From the NCBI GenBank assembly GCA_003248315.1, contig QKWM01000001.1, positions 1,054,001 to 1,118,000 on the forward strand: DNA of 64,000 nucleotides, written 5' to 3'. A program made the position numbers and the translations under genes. The notes beneath the pieces were generated by a model. The model was given only the letters and a program-made list of their open reading frames with translations. It made no database searches and was not told the DNA's origin. This DNA is from Streptomyces sp. SW4. Its GTDB lineage: Bacteria; Actinomycetota; Actinomycetes; Streptomycetales; Streptomycetaceae. Positions 1 through 12,469 of the stretch are shown here, piece by piece. Position 1 is the stretch's first letter; every line of letters starts with the position of its first letter.

Positions 1-20
1 GACATACCGAAGGTGACGAG

Positions 21-1152
21 ATGACCGTGACGAATCTGCCCCCAGCCTGATCCCCACGCTGTCCGGTGAGTACTACACCGACCCCGCGGTGTTCGCCCAG
101 GAGCAGGAGCGGGTCTTCGAGGCCATGTGGTTCTGCGTGGCCCGCGCCGCCGACCTGGACAAGCCCGGCGCGTTCCGCACCTGCCAGGTGGGCCGCGAGA
201 GCGTCCTCGTCTCCCGCTCGCGGACGGGTCGGTCAGGGCCTTCCTCAACATCTGCCGGCACCGGGGCGCCAAGCTGTGCACCGAGGAGTCCGGCGAGGTC
301 AAGCGCGCCTTCCAGTGCCCGTACCACGCCTGGACGTACGGCCTGGACGGCAAGCTGGTCGCCGCGCCGAACCTGACGTCGATGCCGGACATCGACCGCA
401 CGGAGTACGGCCTGATCAACGTGCATGTGCGGGAATGGCTCGGCTACGTGTGGGTGTGCCTCGCCGACGAGCCGCCCTCCTTCGAGGCGGACGTGCAGGG
501 CGCGATCGTCGAGCGGCTCGGCGACCTGGAGTCCATCGAGCGCTACGGCATCGAGAACCTCCAGGTGGGCCGCCGTATCACCTACGACGTGAAGGCCAAC
601 TGGAAGCTCATCATCGAGAACTTCATGGAGTGCTACCACTGCGCCACCATCCACCCCGAACTGACCGAGGTGCTGCCCGAGTTCGCCGACGGCTACGCCG
701 CCCAGTACTACGTGGGGCACGGCGCCGAGTTCGGCGAGGAGGTCAAGGGCTTCACGGTGGACGGCTCGGAAGGGCTCGACCGCATCCCCGGCGTCGCCGA
801 CGAGCAGGACCGCCGGTACTACGCGATCACCGTCCGGCCGCAGGTCTTCGTCAACCTGGTGCCCGACCACGTGATCTTCCACCGGATGTTCCCCGTCGCG
901 GCCGACCGGACGATCGTGGAGTGCGACTGGCTGTACCTGCCGCACGTCGTGGAGAGCGGCAAGGACGTCAGCCGGTCCGTGGAACTCTTCCACCGGGTCA
1001 ACCAGCAGGACTTCGACGCCTGCGAGCGCACCCAGCCGGCCATGACCTCGAAGGCGTACGCCAAGGGCGGGGTGCTGGTGCCCAGCGAGCACCACATCGG
1101 CGAGTTCCACACCTGGCTGCAGAACAAGCTCGAGGTGCGCCCCGCGCACTGA
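21..1152 (+). CDS. Rieske-type oxygenase alpha subunit, N-demethylase-like (GbcA family); 2 apparent frameshifts
   Basis: Rieske non-haem iron oxygenase alpha subunit, about 377 residues once two lost bases are restored (near 50 and 215). The N-terminal [2Fe-2S] domain has C-R-H (about residue 78) and C-P-Y-H (about 99). The catalytic domain has NWK...EN..ECYHC...HPE with the two-His iron site near residue 206. The ending, with NQQDFDACE and a late SEHHIG segment, is like glycine betaine and choline oxygenases (GbcA, CMO, Stc2 type) rather than classical aromatic dioxygenases. ATG 21 follows AAGG at a good distance. Neighbours (reductase, GcvH-like, GlyA, SdaA) point to removal of N-methyl groups as formaldehyde, for example from glycine betaine; the substrate is inferred. 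Confidence 0.85.
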
Positions 1153-1281
1153 CCCCCCGGTACCGCCCGCCCACCCGCTGTTGCGGCCCCTCCGGCAGGT
1201 GGGCGGGCCCTGGGACCCCGGGCACCGGGTTGTGGACCCCGCAACCTGGTGCGTCATCAGCAATCGATCCGACCACCTCCC

Positions 1282-1349
1282 TTGACAACGCCGCGCCACG
1301 CGGAAAGCATGTTGCGCATAGCGATCGGCGTTGTGTTATGTGAGACAAC
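1282..1349 (+). promoter_or_regulatory. candidate promoter and dyad operator before the reductase gene
   Basis: TTGACA at 1282-1287 with AAGCAT 17 bases later is a weak sigma-70-like pair. Just downstream lies a 20-base dyad, GTTGT-N10-ACAAC at 1330-1349, and a partial direct copy starts GTTG at 1311. I looked for a glycine riboswitch here and saw no such structure. A separate promoter would let the genes from 1367 onward be made without the oxygenase. Confidence 0.3.
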
Positions 1350-1366
1350 CCCCGTCTGGAGCCGGC

Positions 1367-2544
1367 ATGAGGAGCATCACCGTCGTCGGAGCGTCGCTGG
1401 CAGGACTCAGCACGGTCCGCGCGCTGCGCGCAGAGGGCTATGACGGCGAGATCGTCGTCGTGGGGGAGGAGCGCCACACCCCCTACGACCGCCCCCGCTG
1501 TCCAAGGACTTCCTGAAGGGCGCGATCGACGCCGACGGCCTCGCGCTGGCCGACGCCGACGAGTACGAGGCCCTGGACGTGCAGTGGCTGCTCGGCGAGC
1601 GCGCCGTGCGGCTCGACCCCGCCGCCCGCACCGTCACCCTGGCCGGCGGCCGCCACGTGCGCACCGACGGCGTCGTCATCGCCACCGGCGCCGCCGCGCG
1701 GAGCCTCCCCGGCACCGACGGACTCGCGGGCGTGCACACCCTGCGCACCCTGGACGACGCCCTGGCCCTGCGCGCCGAACTGCTCGACGGGCAGCCCCGC
1801 GTCGTCGTCATCGGCGCCGGGTTCATCGGTGCCGAGGTCGCCTCCACCGCACAGGGCCTCGGCCTCGACGTCACCGTCGTCGAGGCGCTCCCCGTACCGC
1901 TGGAACGCCAGCTCGGCAAGGAGATGGGCCGGGTTGTCTCCTCCCTCCACGGCGACCACGGCGTCCGGCTGCTGTGCGGAACCGGCGTGGCGGAACTGCT
2001 CGGCGAGAGCCGGGTCACCGGCGTACGCCTCGCCGACGGGCGGATCCTGCCCGCCGACGTCGTCGTGGCCGGCGTGGGCGTGCGGCCCCACACCGACTGG
2101 CTCGCCGGCTCGGGTGTGACCGTGGACGACGGAGTGGTCTGCGACTCCGGCTGCTCCACCGGCCTGCGGGGCGTGGTCGCCGTCGGCGACGTCGCCCGCT
2201 GCCCGCACCCGTTCACCGGGCGGCACGCCCGCATCGAGCACTGGAGCAACGCCACCGAGCAGGCGAAGACCGCCGCCCGCACCCTCCTGACCGGAGTGTC
2301 GGCCCCCGCTCCGGCCACCCCGCCGTACTTCTGGTCCGACCAGTACCGGGCCCGCATCCAGGTCGCCGGACACGTCGCCCCCGGCGCCGAACCGGAGATC
2401 GTCGAAGGCGACGTCGACAGCCGGACCTTCACCGCCGTCTACCGCCGGGAGGGCACTCCCGTCGCCGTCCTCTCCGTCAACCAGCCCAAGTACTTCAACC
2501 GGCTGCGCCGCACCCTCGTCGGCGCCGCGGCCGTCGTGTCATGA
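1367..2544 (+). CDS. FAD/NAD(P)-dependent ferredoxin reductase; 1 apparent frameshift
   Basis: Pyridine-nucleotide disulphide oxidoreductase-fold reductase, about 392 residues with one lost base restored near 1500. The FAD-binding Rossmann motif GASLAG is at the very N-terminus and the NAD(P) site GAGFIG near residue 146; the C-terminal third matches the reductase_C domain of ferredoxin reductases in oxygenase systems. ATG 1367 has GGAG 6 bases upstream. It most likely feeds electrons to the Rieske oxygenase just upstream, possibly through a ferredoxin encoded elsewhere, since none is seen here. Its stop overlaps a possible ATG of the next frame (ATGA at 2541). Confidence 0.85.
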
Positions 2545-2588
2545 CGTCCGGAACCCGGCTCTCGCCGAGGGCCGCGGAAGAGACCCGC

Positions 2589-2977
2589 GTGAGCATCCCG
2601 CGGCACCTGCGGTACACCTGGGACCACGAGTGGCTCGTCGTGGAGCACGGCAACGCCACCGTCGGCATCACCGCGTTCGGGCGCGGGCCCTCGGCGACGT
2701 CGTCGGCCTCCGTCTGCCCGCCGTCGGCGCCTGGGTGGAGGCGGGGGAGATCTGCGGACGGATCGCGTCACGGACCGTCGTCGGCGGCCTGTACGCGCCC
2801 GCCTCGGGACGGGTCCTGGAAGTCAATCCCGCGCTGGCCCGCGACCCCGGCGTCGTCAACGCCGCCCCCTACACCGACGGCTGGCTGTTCCGGCTCCGCG
2901 TCGAGAACATCGCCGGCGCGCTCACCCCGGACGCCTACGCCGCCCACTGCGCCCACACCCAAGGAGACCGCCGATGA
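2589..2977 (+). CDS. GcvH-like protein without a lipoylation lysine; 1 apparent frameshift
   Basis: About 129 residues, matching glycine cleavage H protein along its length: [11 protein letters not shown] at the start, ALGDVV, then [13 protein letters not shown] and the W-L-F near the end. In true GcvH the lipoyl lysine sits in ESTKSVSDLYAP. Here the aligned stretch is [12 protein letters not shown], with Thr in its place, and the whole predicted protein contains no lysine. It cannot carry lipoate in the usual way. GTG 2589 is preceded by GGAAGAG; ATG 2541, in the same frame, is an alternative. Its stop overlaps the glyA start (ATGA), so it is made together with GlyA. One base is lost near 2685, away from the lipoyl region. 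Confidence 0.8.
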
Positions 2978-4233
2978 CCCTGTTCCACCAGCCCCTGCGG
3001 GAAGTCGACCCCGAGGTCGCCGCCGCCGTCGACGCCGAGCTGCGCCGCCAGCAGTCCACCCTGGAGATGATCGCCTCCGAGAACTTCGCGCCCGTCGCGG
3101 TACTCGAGGCGCAGGGCTCGGTCCTCACCAACAAGTACGCCGAGGGCTACCCCGGCCGCCGCTACTACGGCGGCTGCGAGCACGTCGACGTGGTCGAGCA
3201 GATCGCCGTCGACCGGGTCAAGGAGCTGTTCGGCGCGGAGTACGCCAACGTCCAGCCCCACTCCGGCGCGTCCGCCAACCAGGCCGCCCTGTTCGCCCTC
3301 GCCGAACCGGGCGACACCCTCCTCGGCCTCGACCTCGCCCACGGCGGTCACCTGACCCACGGCATGAAGATCAACTTCTCGGGCAAGCAGTTCGACGTCG
3401 TCCCGTACCACGTCGACCCCGACTCCGGCCTGGTCGACATGGCGGAGGTCGAGCGCCTCGCCAAGGAGCACCGCCCGAAGGTGATCATCGCCGGCTGGTC
3501 GGCGTACCCGCGGCAGCTGGACTTCGCCGAGTTCCGGCGGATCGCCGACGAGGTCGAGGCCTACCTGTGGGTGGACATGGCGCACTTCGCCGGCCTGGTC
3601 GCCGCGGGCCTGCACCCCAACCCGGTGGAGTACGCCGACGTGGTCACGTCCACCACGCACAAGACGCTGGGCGGACCGCGCGGCGGCATCATCCTCGCCC
3701 GTCAGACCTTCGCGAAGAAGCTCAACTCCTCGGTGTTCCCCGGCTTCCAGGGCGGCCCGCTGGAGCACGTCATCGCGGCCAAGGCGGTCTCCTTCAAGGC
3801 CGCCGCGTCCGACGAGTTCAAGGAGCGCCAGCGCCGCACGCTGGAGGGGGCACGGATCCTCGCCGAGCGGCTGACCGCGCCGGACGCGCGCGCGGCCGGG
3901 ATCGACGTGCTCTCCCGCGGCACGGACGTGCACCTGATCCTGGTCGACCTGCGCCACTCGGAGCTGGACGGCCGGCAGGCCGAGGACCGCCTCCACGAGG
4001 TCGGCATCACGGTCAACCGCAACGCCGTCCCCAACGACCCGCGTCCGCCGATGGTGACCTCCGGTCTGCGCATCGGCACGCCGGCCCTCGCGACCCGCGG
4101 CTTCCAGGCCGAGGACTTCGCCGAGGTCGCGGACGTGATCGCCGAGGCGCTGAAGCCCTCCTACGACGCCGAGGCCCTCAAGGCCCGGGTGACGGCCCTG
4201 GCCGACAAGCACCCGCTCTACCCCGGCCTGTAA
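2974..4233 (+). CDS. glyA: serine hydroxymethyltransferase
   Basis: Full-length (419 residues) PLP enzyme that interconverts glycine plus methylene-tetrahydrofolate and serine. The PLP lysine is in TTHKTLGG (about Lys230), the N-terminus has LEMIASENF and YAEGYPG, and the folate-site motifs are intact. The reading frame is undisturbed. It overlaps the GcvH-like gene by four bases and is followed 66 bases later by serine dehydratase. This order, glycine to serine to pyruvate, suggests a catabolic second copy rather than the housekeeping glyA. Confidence 0.96.
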   Translation: MTLFHQPLREVDPEVAAAVDAELRRQQSTLEMIASENFAPVAVLEAQGSVLTNKYAEGYPGRRYYGGCEHVDVVEQIAVDRVKELFGAEYANVQPHSGASANQAALFALAEPGDTLLGLDLAHGGHLTHGMKINFSGKQFDVVPYHVDPDSGLVDMAEVERLAKEHRPKVIIAGWSAYPRQLDFAEFRRIADEVEAYLWVDMAHFAGLVAAGLHPNPVEYADVVTSTTHKTLGGPRGGIILARQTFAKKLNSSVFPGFQGGPLEHVIAAKAVSFKAAASDEFKERQRRTLEGARILAERLTAPDARAAGIDVLSRGTDVHLILVDLRHSELDGRQAEDRLHEVGITVNRNAVPNDPRPPMVTSGLRIGTPALATRGFQAEDFAEVADVIAEALKPSYDAEALKARVTALADKHPLYPGL

Positions 4234-4299
4234 CCGACACCCTCCCGCAAGGGGCGTGCCGCGGTCGCCCGGCACGCCCTCCGACCCCCGGAGCATGGC

Positions 4300-5681
<1,382 letters not shown>

Positions 5682-5730
5682 GGAGACGGACGACAACGGC
5701 GCACGGCACACGGCGAACCAGGAGCGAGAC

Positions 5731-6602
5731 ATGGGACGGGTCACCGAGCGACGGCGTGTGGTCCGCGTGCGGGACGGCGCGCTGAGCACACGCCCGGACA
5801 CACTGGTGGCGGAGGAGCCGCTGGAGATCCGGCTCGACGGCAAGCCGCTCGCCGTCACCATGCGCACCCCGGGGACGACTTCGCGCTCGCCGCCGGCTTC
5901 CTGGTGAGCGAGGGCGTCGTCGGCCGGGCGGAGGACGTGGCGAACATCGTCTACTGCGCCGGTGCCACCCAGGACGGCGCGAACACCTACAACGTGGTCG
6001 ACGTGCGCCTCGCCCCCGGCACGCCGCTGCCCGACTTCACGCTCGAACGGAACGTGTACACCACGTCCTCGTGCGGACTGTGCGGGAAGGCGAGCCTGGA
6101 CGCCGTACGGACCACGGCCCGGTGGCCGATCGCCGACACACCCCCGGTCCGCGTCACCCCCGGACTGCTAGCCGGCCTGCCCGGGCAACTGCGCGCCGCG
6201 CAGCGGGTCTTCGACCGCACCGGCGGGCTGCACGCCGCGGGGCTCTTCTCGCCCGAGGGCGAACTGCTGGACCTGCGGGAGGACGTCGGCCGGCACAACG
6301 CCGTCGACAAGCTGATCGGCCGCGCCCTGCGCGCCGGCGAACTGCCGCTGTCCCGGACCGTCCTGCTCGTCTCCGGCCGGGCCTCCTTCGAACTGGCGCA
6401 GAAGGCCGTCATGGCCGGCATCCCGGTGCTCGCCGCGGTCTCGGCGCCGTCCTCCCTCGCCGTGGACCTGGCGGCGGAGACCGGGCTCACGCTCGTCGGC
6501 TTCCTGCGCGGCGACTCCATGAACGTGTACGCCGGCGAGGAGCGCCTCGACCCGGACGCCGGCACCGCGGACCCGGACCGGGCGAGGTGGGCGAGCCGAT
6601 GA
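5731..6602 (+). CDS. fdhD: formate dehydrogenase sulphurtransferase FdhD; 1 apparent frameshift
   Basis: Carries sulphur from a cysteine desulphurase to the molybdenum cofactor of formate dehydrogenase. About 290 residues; the conserved CGLCG cysteine loop ([13 protein letters not shown]), [12 protein letters not shown] and the SGRASFE motif are all present. One base is lost near 5873 in [16 protein letters not shown] precedes ATG 5731. It overlaps the next gene by ATGA at 6599. A second, intact fdhD lies at 21928-22800. The formate dehydrogenase it serves is not next to it; two FdhF-like proteins are further along this window. Confidence 0.92.
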
Positions 6603-7957
6603 TCCGCTGCGAAGAACTGCGCGCCCCCGCCACCGGCAGCACCCTGCTCGGGCCGCCCCGTCCGGGCCGGCCGGCGCACCCGGCCGCCCCCGCCGCGTGG
6701 CCATGCTCTCCGTGCACACCTCACCCCTGCACCAGCCCGGCACCGGCGACGCCGGCGGCATGAACGTCTACATCGTCGAACTGGCCAAGCGCCTCGCCGC
6801 CCTCGGCATCGAGGTGGAGATCTTCACCCGGGCCTCCTCCGCCGCGCTCCCGCCAGCGTCGAACTGGCGCCCGGCGTCCTGGTCCGGCACGTGGACGCCG
6901 GCCCCTACGAAGGACTGGCCAAGGAGGACCTGCCGGCCCAGTTGTGCGCGTTCACGCACGGTGTCACGCGGGTGTGGGCCCGCCACCACCCCGGCCACTA
7001 CGACCTCGTCCACTCCCACTACTGGCTCTCCGGCCGCGTCGGCAGCCTCACCGCCGAACGCTGGGGCGTCCCCCTCGTCCACGCCATGCACACCATGGCC
7101 AAGGTCAAGAACGCCGGCCTCGCCGAGGGCGACACCCCCGAGCCGGCCGCCCGCGTCCTCGGCGAGAGCCAGATCGTCCGGGCCGCCGACCGGCTGATAG
7201 CCAACACCGAGCGGGAGGCGGAGGACCTCCGCCGCCACTACGACGCCGACGCAGGCCGGATCGCCGTCGTCCACCCCGGCGTCGACCTGGACCGTTTCCG
7301 GCCCGGCCCCCGGGGCGTCGCGGCGGGAAGGGCCGCGGCACGCTCCCGCCTCGGCCTCCCCCAGGACGCGCTGATCCCCCTGTTCGTGGGCCGGATCCAG
7401 CCGCTGAAGGCGCCGGACGTCCTGCTGCGCGCGGTGGCCCGGCTGCTGGCCGAGCGGCCGTGGCTGCGGGAGCGGACGGTGGTGCCGGTCGTGGGCGGGC
7501 CCAGCGGCAGCGGACTGGCCGCGCCGGACGGACTGCACAAGCTCGCCGCGGCCCTCGGCATCGGCGACGTGGTGCGGTTCTGGCCACCGGTCGGCCAGCA
7601 CCGGCTCGTCGACTGGTACCGGGCCGCGTCCGTCCTGGTCATGCCCTCCTACAGCGAGTCCTTCGGGCTGGTGGCGGTCGAGGCGCAGGCCTGCGGCACC
7701 CCCGTGATCGCCGCCGAGGTCGGCGGCCTGCCCGTGGCGGTGCGGGACGGCGTGAGCGGTGTGCTCGTACCGGGCACGACCCGGCGGACTACGCGTCCGC
7801 GCTGGCCCGTTTCGCCGACGAGCCCGCGCGCTCCGCCCGGATGGGCGAGGCCGCGGCCCGGCACGCACGCTCCTTCGGCTGGGACACGGCGGCGGCCACG
7901 ACGGCGGACGTGTACGCCGCGGTCCTGCGGGAGCGCGGGCCGGGCCGCGTCTCGTGA
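6599..7957 (+). CDS. mshA: MshA-type D-inositol-3-phosphate glycosyltransferase; 3 apparent frameshifts
   Basis: GT4 glycosyltransferase of about 453 residues. The signature [19 protein letters not shown] followed by [15 protein letters not shown] is specific to MshA, which makes the first intermediate of mycothiol. The C-terminal half has [21 protein letters not shown] for the sugar-nucleotide site. Bases appear lost near 6690, 6850 and 7775. ATG 6599 overlaps the fdhD stop, so the two are translated in series. Mycothiol is the cofactor of actinobacterial formaldehyde dehydrogenase, which fits a demethylation cluster. Whether this is the only mshA copy in the genome cannot be told from here. 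Confidence 0.88.
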
Positions 7958-7975
7958 CCGCCCCGTCGTCCCCGC

Positions 7976-9151
7976 TCAGTCCGCCGGCAGGTACACCCGC
8001 TGCGGGATCGTGTCGTACACCTTCTCGTCGAGGGTGTCGACCGAGCCGTCCGCGACGGCGTCCACGAGCCCGCCGAGGCCGGTCTCGATCTGCCGGGTGA
8101 GCATGCCGTTGCGCTTCATGCCGTCGTACTGGGTCTGGGACGAGGTCTCGAACAGGACGGCGGCGGAGCCGCGCAGCTGGTAGGAACCCAGCGCGGTGCC
8201 CGGCAGGTTGGTGTCCTGCGGATACAGCGTCAGGTCGCCGAACCCGGACTCGCCGTGCCCCTGAAGCGCCTGGTACACGGCGACGTTCGCCCGCTTGGAC
8301 GCGTCCATGTCGAACTTGGGCCAGGTGCCGAACTCGGCCGGATTGTCGATGAACTTCGCCGATATCGACAGCGGGACATGTTCTCCAGGTCGTCGGTGGC
8401 GTAGCAGGACCACTGGTTGTGCAGGTCCACGAAGTAGTCGACGGTGCCGAACTCCTTCTCGAGCGCCTTGTAGACGTTCCGGGAGGTCTGCGCCTCGGGG
8501 GTGAGGTACCAGCCGGTGTCCGCGCTGTTGCCGGGGAAGTCCTCCGGGCGGGGACGTAGTCCAGGTCGGGGTTGAAGTCGCGGTTGACGTCGAAGCCGCC
8601 GACGCGGGCGTTGTAGTTCCACGCCGGGGCCACGCCCTGGAGCTGCGGGAAATCGGCGACGGCCGCCTCCCACGACATGGCGTTCTGCCGCTGGTCGAGC
8701 TCGCCGCCGTCGACGTTCAGACGGGGGATGACGACCACGGTGACGTTCTCGCGCAGCTCCCGCGCGGCCGGGCTGTCGGAGCCCCACCGCTTGAGCAGGG
8801 CGAGGGCGGCCTCGGTGCCGTGCATCTCGTTGCCGTGGATCTGCGTCTGCACGAACACGACCTTGTCGCCCTCGCCGACGCGCGCGACGTGGATCGCACG
8901 GCCCTGGTGGGAGTACCCGGCGACCTCGACGTCGACGGTGCCTGCGGTGCTGGTCTCCAGCTGCCGCAACGCAGAGGCCAGTTGTTCGTGGTTCACGAAT
9001 CCGTTGCTGCCCGAGCCGGAGGCTTCGGTGCCGCAGTGGGAGACGGGCGGGATCGCGGCCGCGCTGCCGGCGGTCGCGGTGACGGCCGCGGTGGTGAGCC
9101 CGCGGTCAGAACCGTACTCGCCAGCGCGGCGATCCATCTGCGTGCGGACAA
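7976..9151 (-). CDS. secreted M14 zinc carboxypeptidase; 3 apparent frameshifts
   Basis: Metallocarboxypeptidase of about 392 residues. The first zinc site is in QIHGNEMHG (HxxE), the third ligand in VDLHNQ, and the catalytic Glu probably in [10 protein letters not shown]. The start that gives a proper signal peptide is TTG 9151 (AGGAG seven bases upstream), reading [17 protein letters not shown]; a lost base near 9108 then joins it to [15 protein letters not shown]. The ATG at 9137 would give no export signal. Further losses lie near 8555 and 8375. It faces mshA with an 18-base gap. Release of C-terminal residues from peptides outside the cell is the likely role. Confidence 0.85.
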
Positions 9152-9314
9152 TTCACAACTCCTCAGGTGTCGCGCGGAACTTCCCGGGGGTGGCGGTGCG
9201 GTGCCTGCGTCACCCTAGACGCACCGGAAGCACCTGTGAACAGTGCCGTTCCGACCGTGAACCGCCTCGGGACCGCTTCCGCCTCAGGAGCAACAGGACG
9301 GTCGGTCAGCACCG

Positions 9315-9344
9315 TTGACGCACTTTGGTGATGAGTCGTAGGCT
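9315..9344 (+). promoter_or_regulatory. candidate sigma-70-like promoter for the S15 peptidase gene
   Basis: TTGACG (9315-9320) and TAGGCT (9339-9344) are 18 bases apart in the 354-base gap 9152-9505 between divergent peptidase genes. Nothing else coding was seen in this gap; a short GC-rich hairpin (CCGCCC...GGGCGG) lies near 9430. Confidence 0.42.
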
Positions 9345-9505
9345 CGCCCGCCAGCGGCTCCAGCCCGTGCCCGGGGTCGCGCCGCAGCCCCCACTGCTCC
9401 AGCATTCCGCGTGCGCCGGCACGCCCGTCGCCGCCCCCGAGGGCGGCGGGCGGGCGGCCACCGCACGACGTGCACCACCCCGCACCGACCACTTCGGAGG
9501 AGCAT

Positions 9506-11379
9506 GTGAGAGCACGCCGCTCGGCCGCCCGGGCCGCCTCGGTCCTCGTCACCACCCTCGCGTTGACGGGCGCGCTCGCCGGCCCCGCCGCCTCGGCGCC
9601 CGACGCCCCGGCGAAGGCCCGGACGGGGGCGGTCGCCACCGCCACCGACCCCGTCACGCACGACGAGAACGACCGCGTCCCGCGGGGATCGGTCTGGACG
9701 CAGCACTACTTCCCGTCCTCGGACAACTCCGGCACCGAACTCCACGCCGACGTCCTGCTGCCCGAGAACCTCGCCGAGGGCGAACGGGTACCCGTCATCC
9801 TGTCGGTCGGCCCCTACTTCGGGCACGCGGGGCAGACCGGTCCCGAGGGCTGGTCGCACACCGGCCCCTCGGCCCGCTTCCAGGACTTCATCGAGGGCAC
9901 CGACCTGTTCGACCAGGGCTACGCCTTCGTCATGGTGGACCTGCGCGGCTTCGGCGGCTCCACCGGCTGCCTCGACTGGGCCGGCCCCGGCGAGCAGGCC
10001 GACGTCAGGGCCGCGATCGACTGGGCCGCGAGCCGCCCGTGGTCCACCGGCGCCGTGGGCATGTACGGCAAGTCCTACGACGCCGTGACCGGGCTCATCG
10101 GCAACAACCTGGACCAGGACGCGCTCAAGGCCGTCGTCGCCCAGGAGCCCGTCTGGGACATGTACCAGTACATCTACTCCAACGGCGTGCCCGCCCGAAC
10201 GTCACAGGCACCGCCAACGCGTACAACCGCATCGCCACGTTCGACCAGATGCCGGACGACGACCCGCGCTACCTGGCCAACGCCGCCTACGAGGACACCC
10301 ACCCCGAGTGCCTCACCGAGAACGCGGCCGGCTACCGGATCTCCGACCAGTGGGACGAGCACTGGACCTCCCGCGACCTGGCGAGGATGGCCGAGGGATC
10401 CGACACCCCGCTCTTCGTCACCCAGGGCTTCATCGAGAACAACACCAAGCCGGAGGAGATGGAGGAGTACCTCGACAACCACACCGGCCCCGAGCGCGGC
10501 TGGCTCGGCCAGTGGGACCACGTGCGCGGCGGCGACCGCGTCGGCGACGGGCGCCTGGCCATGGGCCGCGAGGGCTGGTACGACGAGACCCTCTCCTTCT
10601 TCGACCAGTACCTCAAGGGCGCCCCACCGGCCGCCGGCCACCCGGCCTACTCCATGGAGGACAACACCGGAGCCTGGCGCGCCCAGGACACCTGGCCGGT
10701 CGTCGAGCGTTCCGTCACCCTCCCGCTCGGCGGGGGCGGTACGTGGACGACGGAGGAGCCTCCGCCCGAGCGGCCCTGACCGCCTCCGGCGAGCCGGCCC
10801 GCAGGCCCCGCGCAGCCGTCCGGCGCCTGGGACATGGAGAACGCGCCCGCCACCGAGCAGCCCGCCCCGAAGGGCCTGGCCAAGGGCATCGCGAAGCAGC
10901 AGGCCTCCGGTGAGGTCACGTCGAGCTTCTTCCGCTGGTCGCGGCCGCTCGAGCAGGCCGTGCGCATCACCGGGACCCCGCGGATCTCCCTGACCGCCCA
11001 GGGCGAGGGCAATGTCATGCTCAAGCTGTACGACATCGCCCCGGACGGCACCGCCGTGATGTTCGACGAGCAGGTCTCCCTGGTGGGGCCGGGCCGGCTG
11101 ACCGTCGACCTGAAGGCGACCGACTGGACCCTGGCGGCCGGACACGTCCTGGCCGTGGAGATCGGCTCCATCCAGACCGGCTCGTGGCGGGACACGCCGT
11201 CCGGCGAGACGATCCGGGTCAAGGGCGCGCAGCTCAGGCTGGCCCTGGACGACCCGGCCGACGACGTCCCCACCGACGGCGCCCGATCGCCGTTCCTGGA
11301 CACCTACCTGCGCCAGTACACGGTGCACCTGCCGCCCGGTCCCGCGACGTTCACGGTGACCCCGGGCTCCCACATCTGA
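9506..11379 (+). CDS. secreted S15/CocE-type Xaa-Pro peptidase; about 4 apparent frameshifts
   Basis: Serine hydrolase of about 625 residues in the X-prolyl dipeptidyl peptidase family. A Sec signal is seen at the start (RARRSAARAASVLVTTLALT...AASA). The nucleophile is in GMYGKSYDAVTG, and the C-terminal jelly-roll domain ends at 11379. GTG 9506 has GGAGGA just upstream. Apparent base losses lie near 10195, 10735 and twice in 10795-10803. It forms a same-strand pair with the following carboxypeptidase 17 bases downstream and is divergent from another one. Confidence 0.85.
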
Positions 11380-11396
11380 CACGACCAGGAGTCGAC

Positions 11397-12436
11397 ATGC
11401 GCAGCATCGCCAGATCCGCTTGCACCGTCGCCCTCGCCGGGGCGCTCCTGCTGACCGGCACCCTGTTCACCGGGAGCGCCGCCGCCGTCGGCGAAGGCCC
11501 CGACTACCAGGGCAACGAGACGATCAGGACATCGATCCTGTCGACCTACGACGAGGTCGTGGACTTCCTGAAGACCCAGGACGCCCGGCAGGACGCGATG
11601 GAGCTCGAGGTCATCGGGCAGACCGTCAAGGGCCGCGACATCCATCTCGTCAAGTACCTGAGCGATCCCGGGAACCCGACGATCCTGTACCTGGCCCAGC
11701 AGCACGGCAACGAGCAGCTGACCACCGAGGCGATGCTGCACACCATCAAGTCGCTGGGGTCGCCGTCCAAGGAGTCGCTGCTGAAGGACGTCAACGTCCT
11801 GTTCATCCCCATGTTCAACGCCGACGGCGCCATGGGCGACGTGAACTTCCCCTCGACGGCTACCTCGCCGCCGGGGAACGCCACCTCACCCGCTACAACG
11901 CCAACGAGGCCGACCTCAACCGCGACCACGTCGCCAAGGCCCAGCCCGAGACGCGGGCCCTGCACGAGAACGTGCTGAGCGCGTACGACATCGACTACGC
12001 GATCGACCTGCACCACCAGGGCACCCGCTCCCGCGTCGACGGCGACCTGGTGTCCGGCTCCATCCTGTACCCGACGACCCCGGACGTCTCGCCCGAACTC
12101 GTGGAGCGGTCCAAGCAGCTGGGCGCCGTCGTCTACCGCAACGTCGACCGCACCGGCTGGGGCCACATCGGCCGCTACGACGGCGGTTCGGCCAACACGA
12201 TCGGCCGCAACGGCATGGCCGCCCAGTACGGCATCGCCACCCTCCTGTTCGAGATGCGGGGCATGAGCGACCACGAGTACGCGCCCTATGTGCTCGGCCA
12301 GAAGTCCAACGGGTACCTGATCCACCAGTCCGTCGTCACCATGCAGGCCACGATCGCGGCCGTCGCCGACGGCTCGGTCGGCGAGGCCGACACCTCCTTC
12401 TGGGACACCCTGCCCCGGCAGTGCGACACCTGCTGA
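11397..12436 (+). CDS. secreted M14 zinc carboxypeptidase; 1 apparent frameshift
   Basis: About 346 residues with a Sec signal peptide (RSIARSACTVALAGALLLTG) and M14 zinc ligands in QQHGNEQL (HxxE) and DLHHQG, with the late LLFEMRG as the likely catalytic Glu region. One base is lost near 11860. ATG 11397 follows AGGAG. It lies 17 bases after the S15 peptidase, so they are probably co-transcribed; together with the divergent M14 gene they make a set that can trim peptides from both ends outside the cell. Confidence 0.87.
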
Positions 12437-12469
12437 GCCTCGCCCGTACCGCTCCAGCAACGGACCGCC

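Noticed and set aside
1153..1366. Glycine riboswitch before the GcvH/GlyA genes
   Set aside because: Glycine riboswitches are known near such genes in Streptomyces, but I could not find the paired aptamer core here.
2935..4296. 453-codon antisense frame over glyA
   Set aside because: Shadow of a gene with high third-position GC; no start site, no family pattern, and glyA is intact on the other strand.
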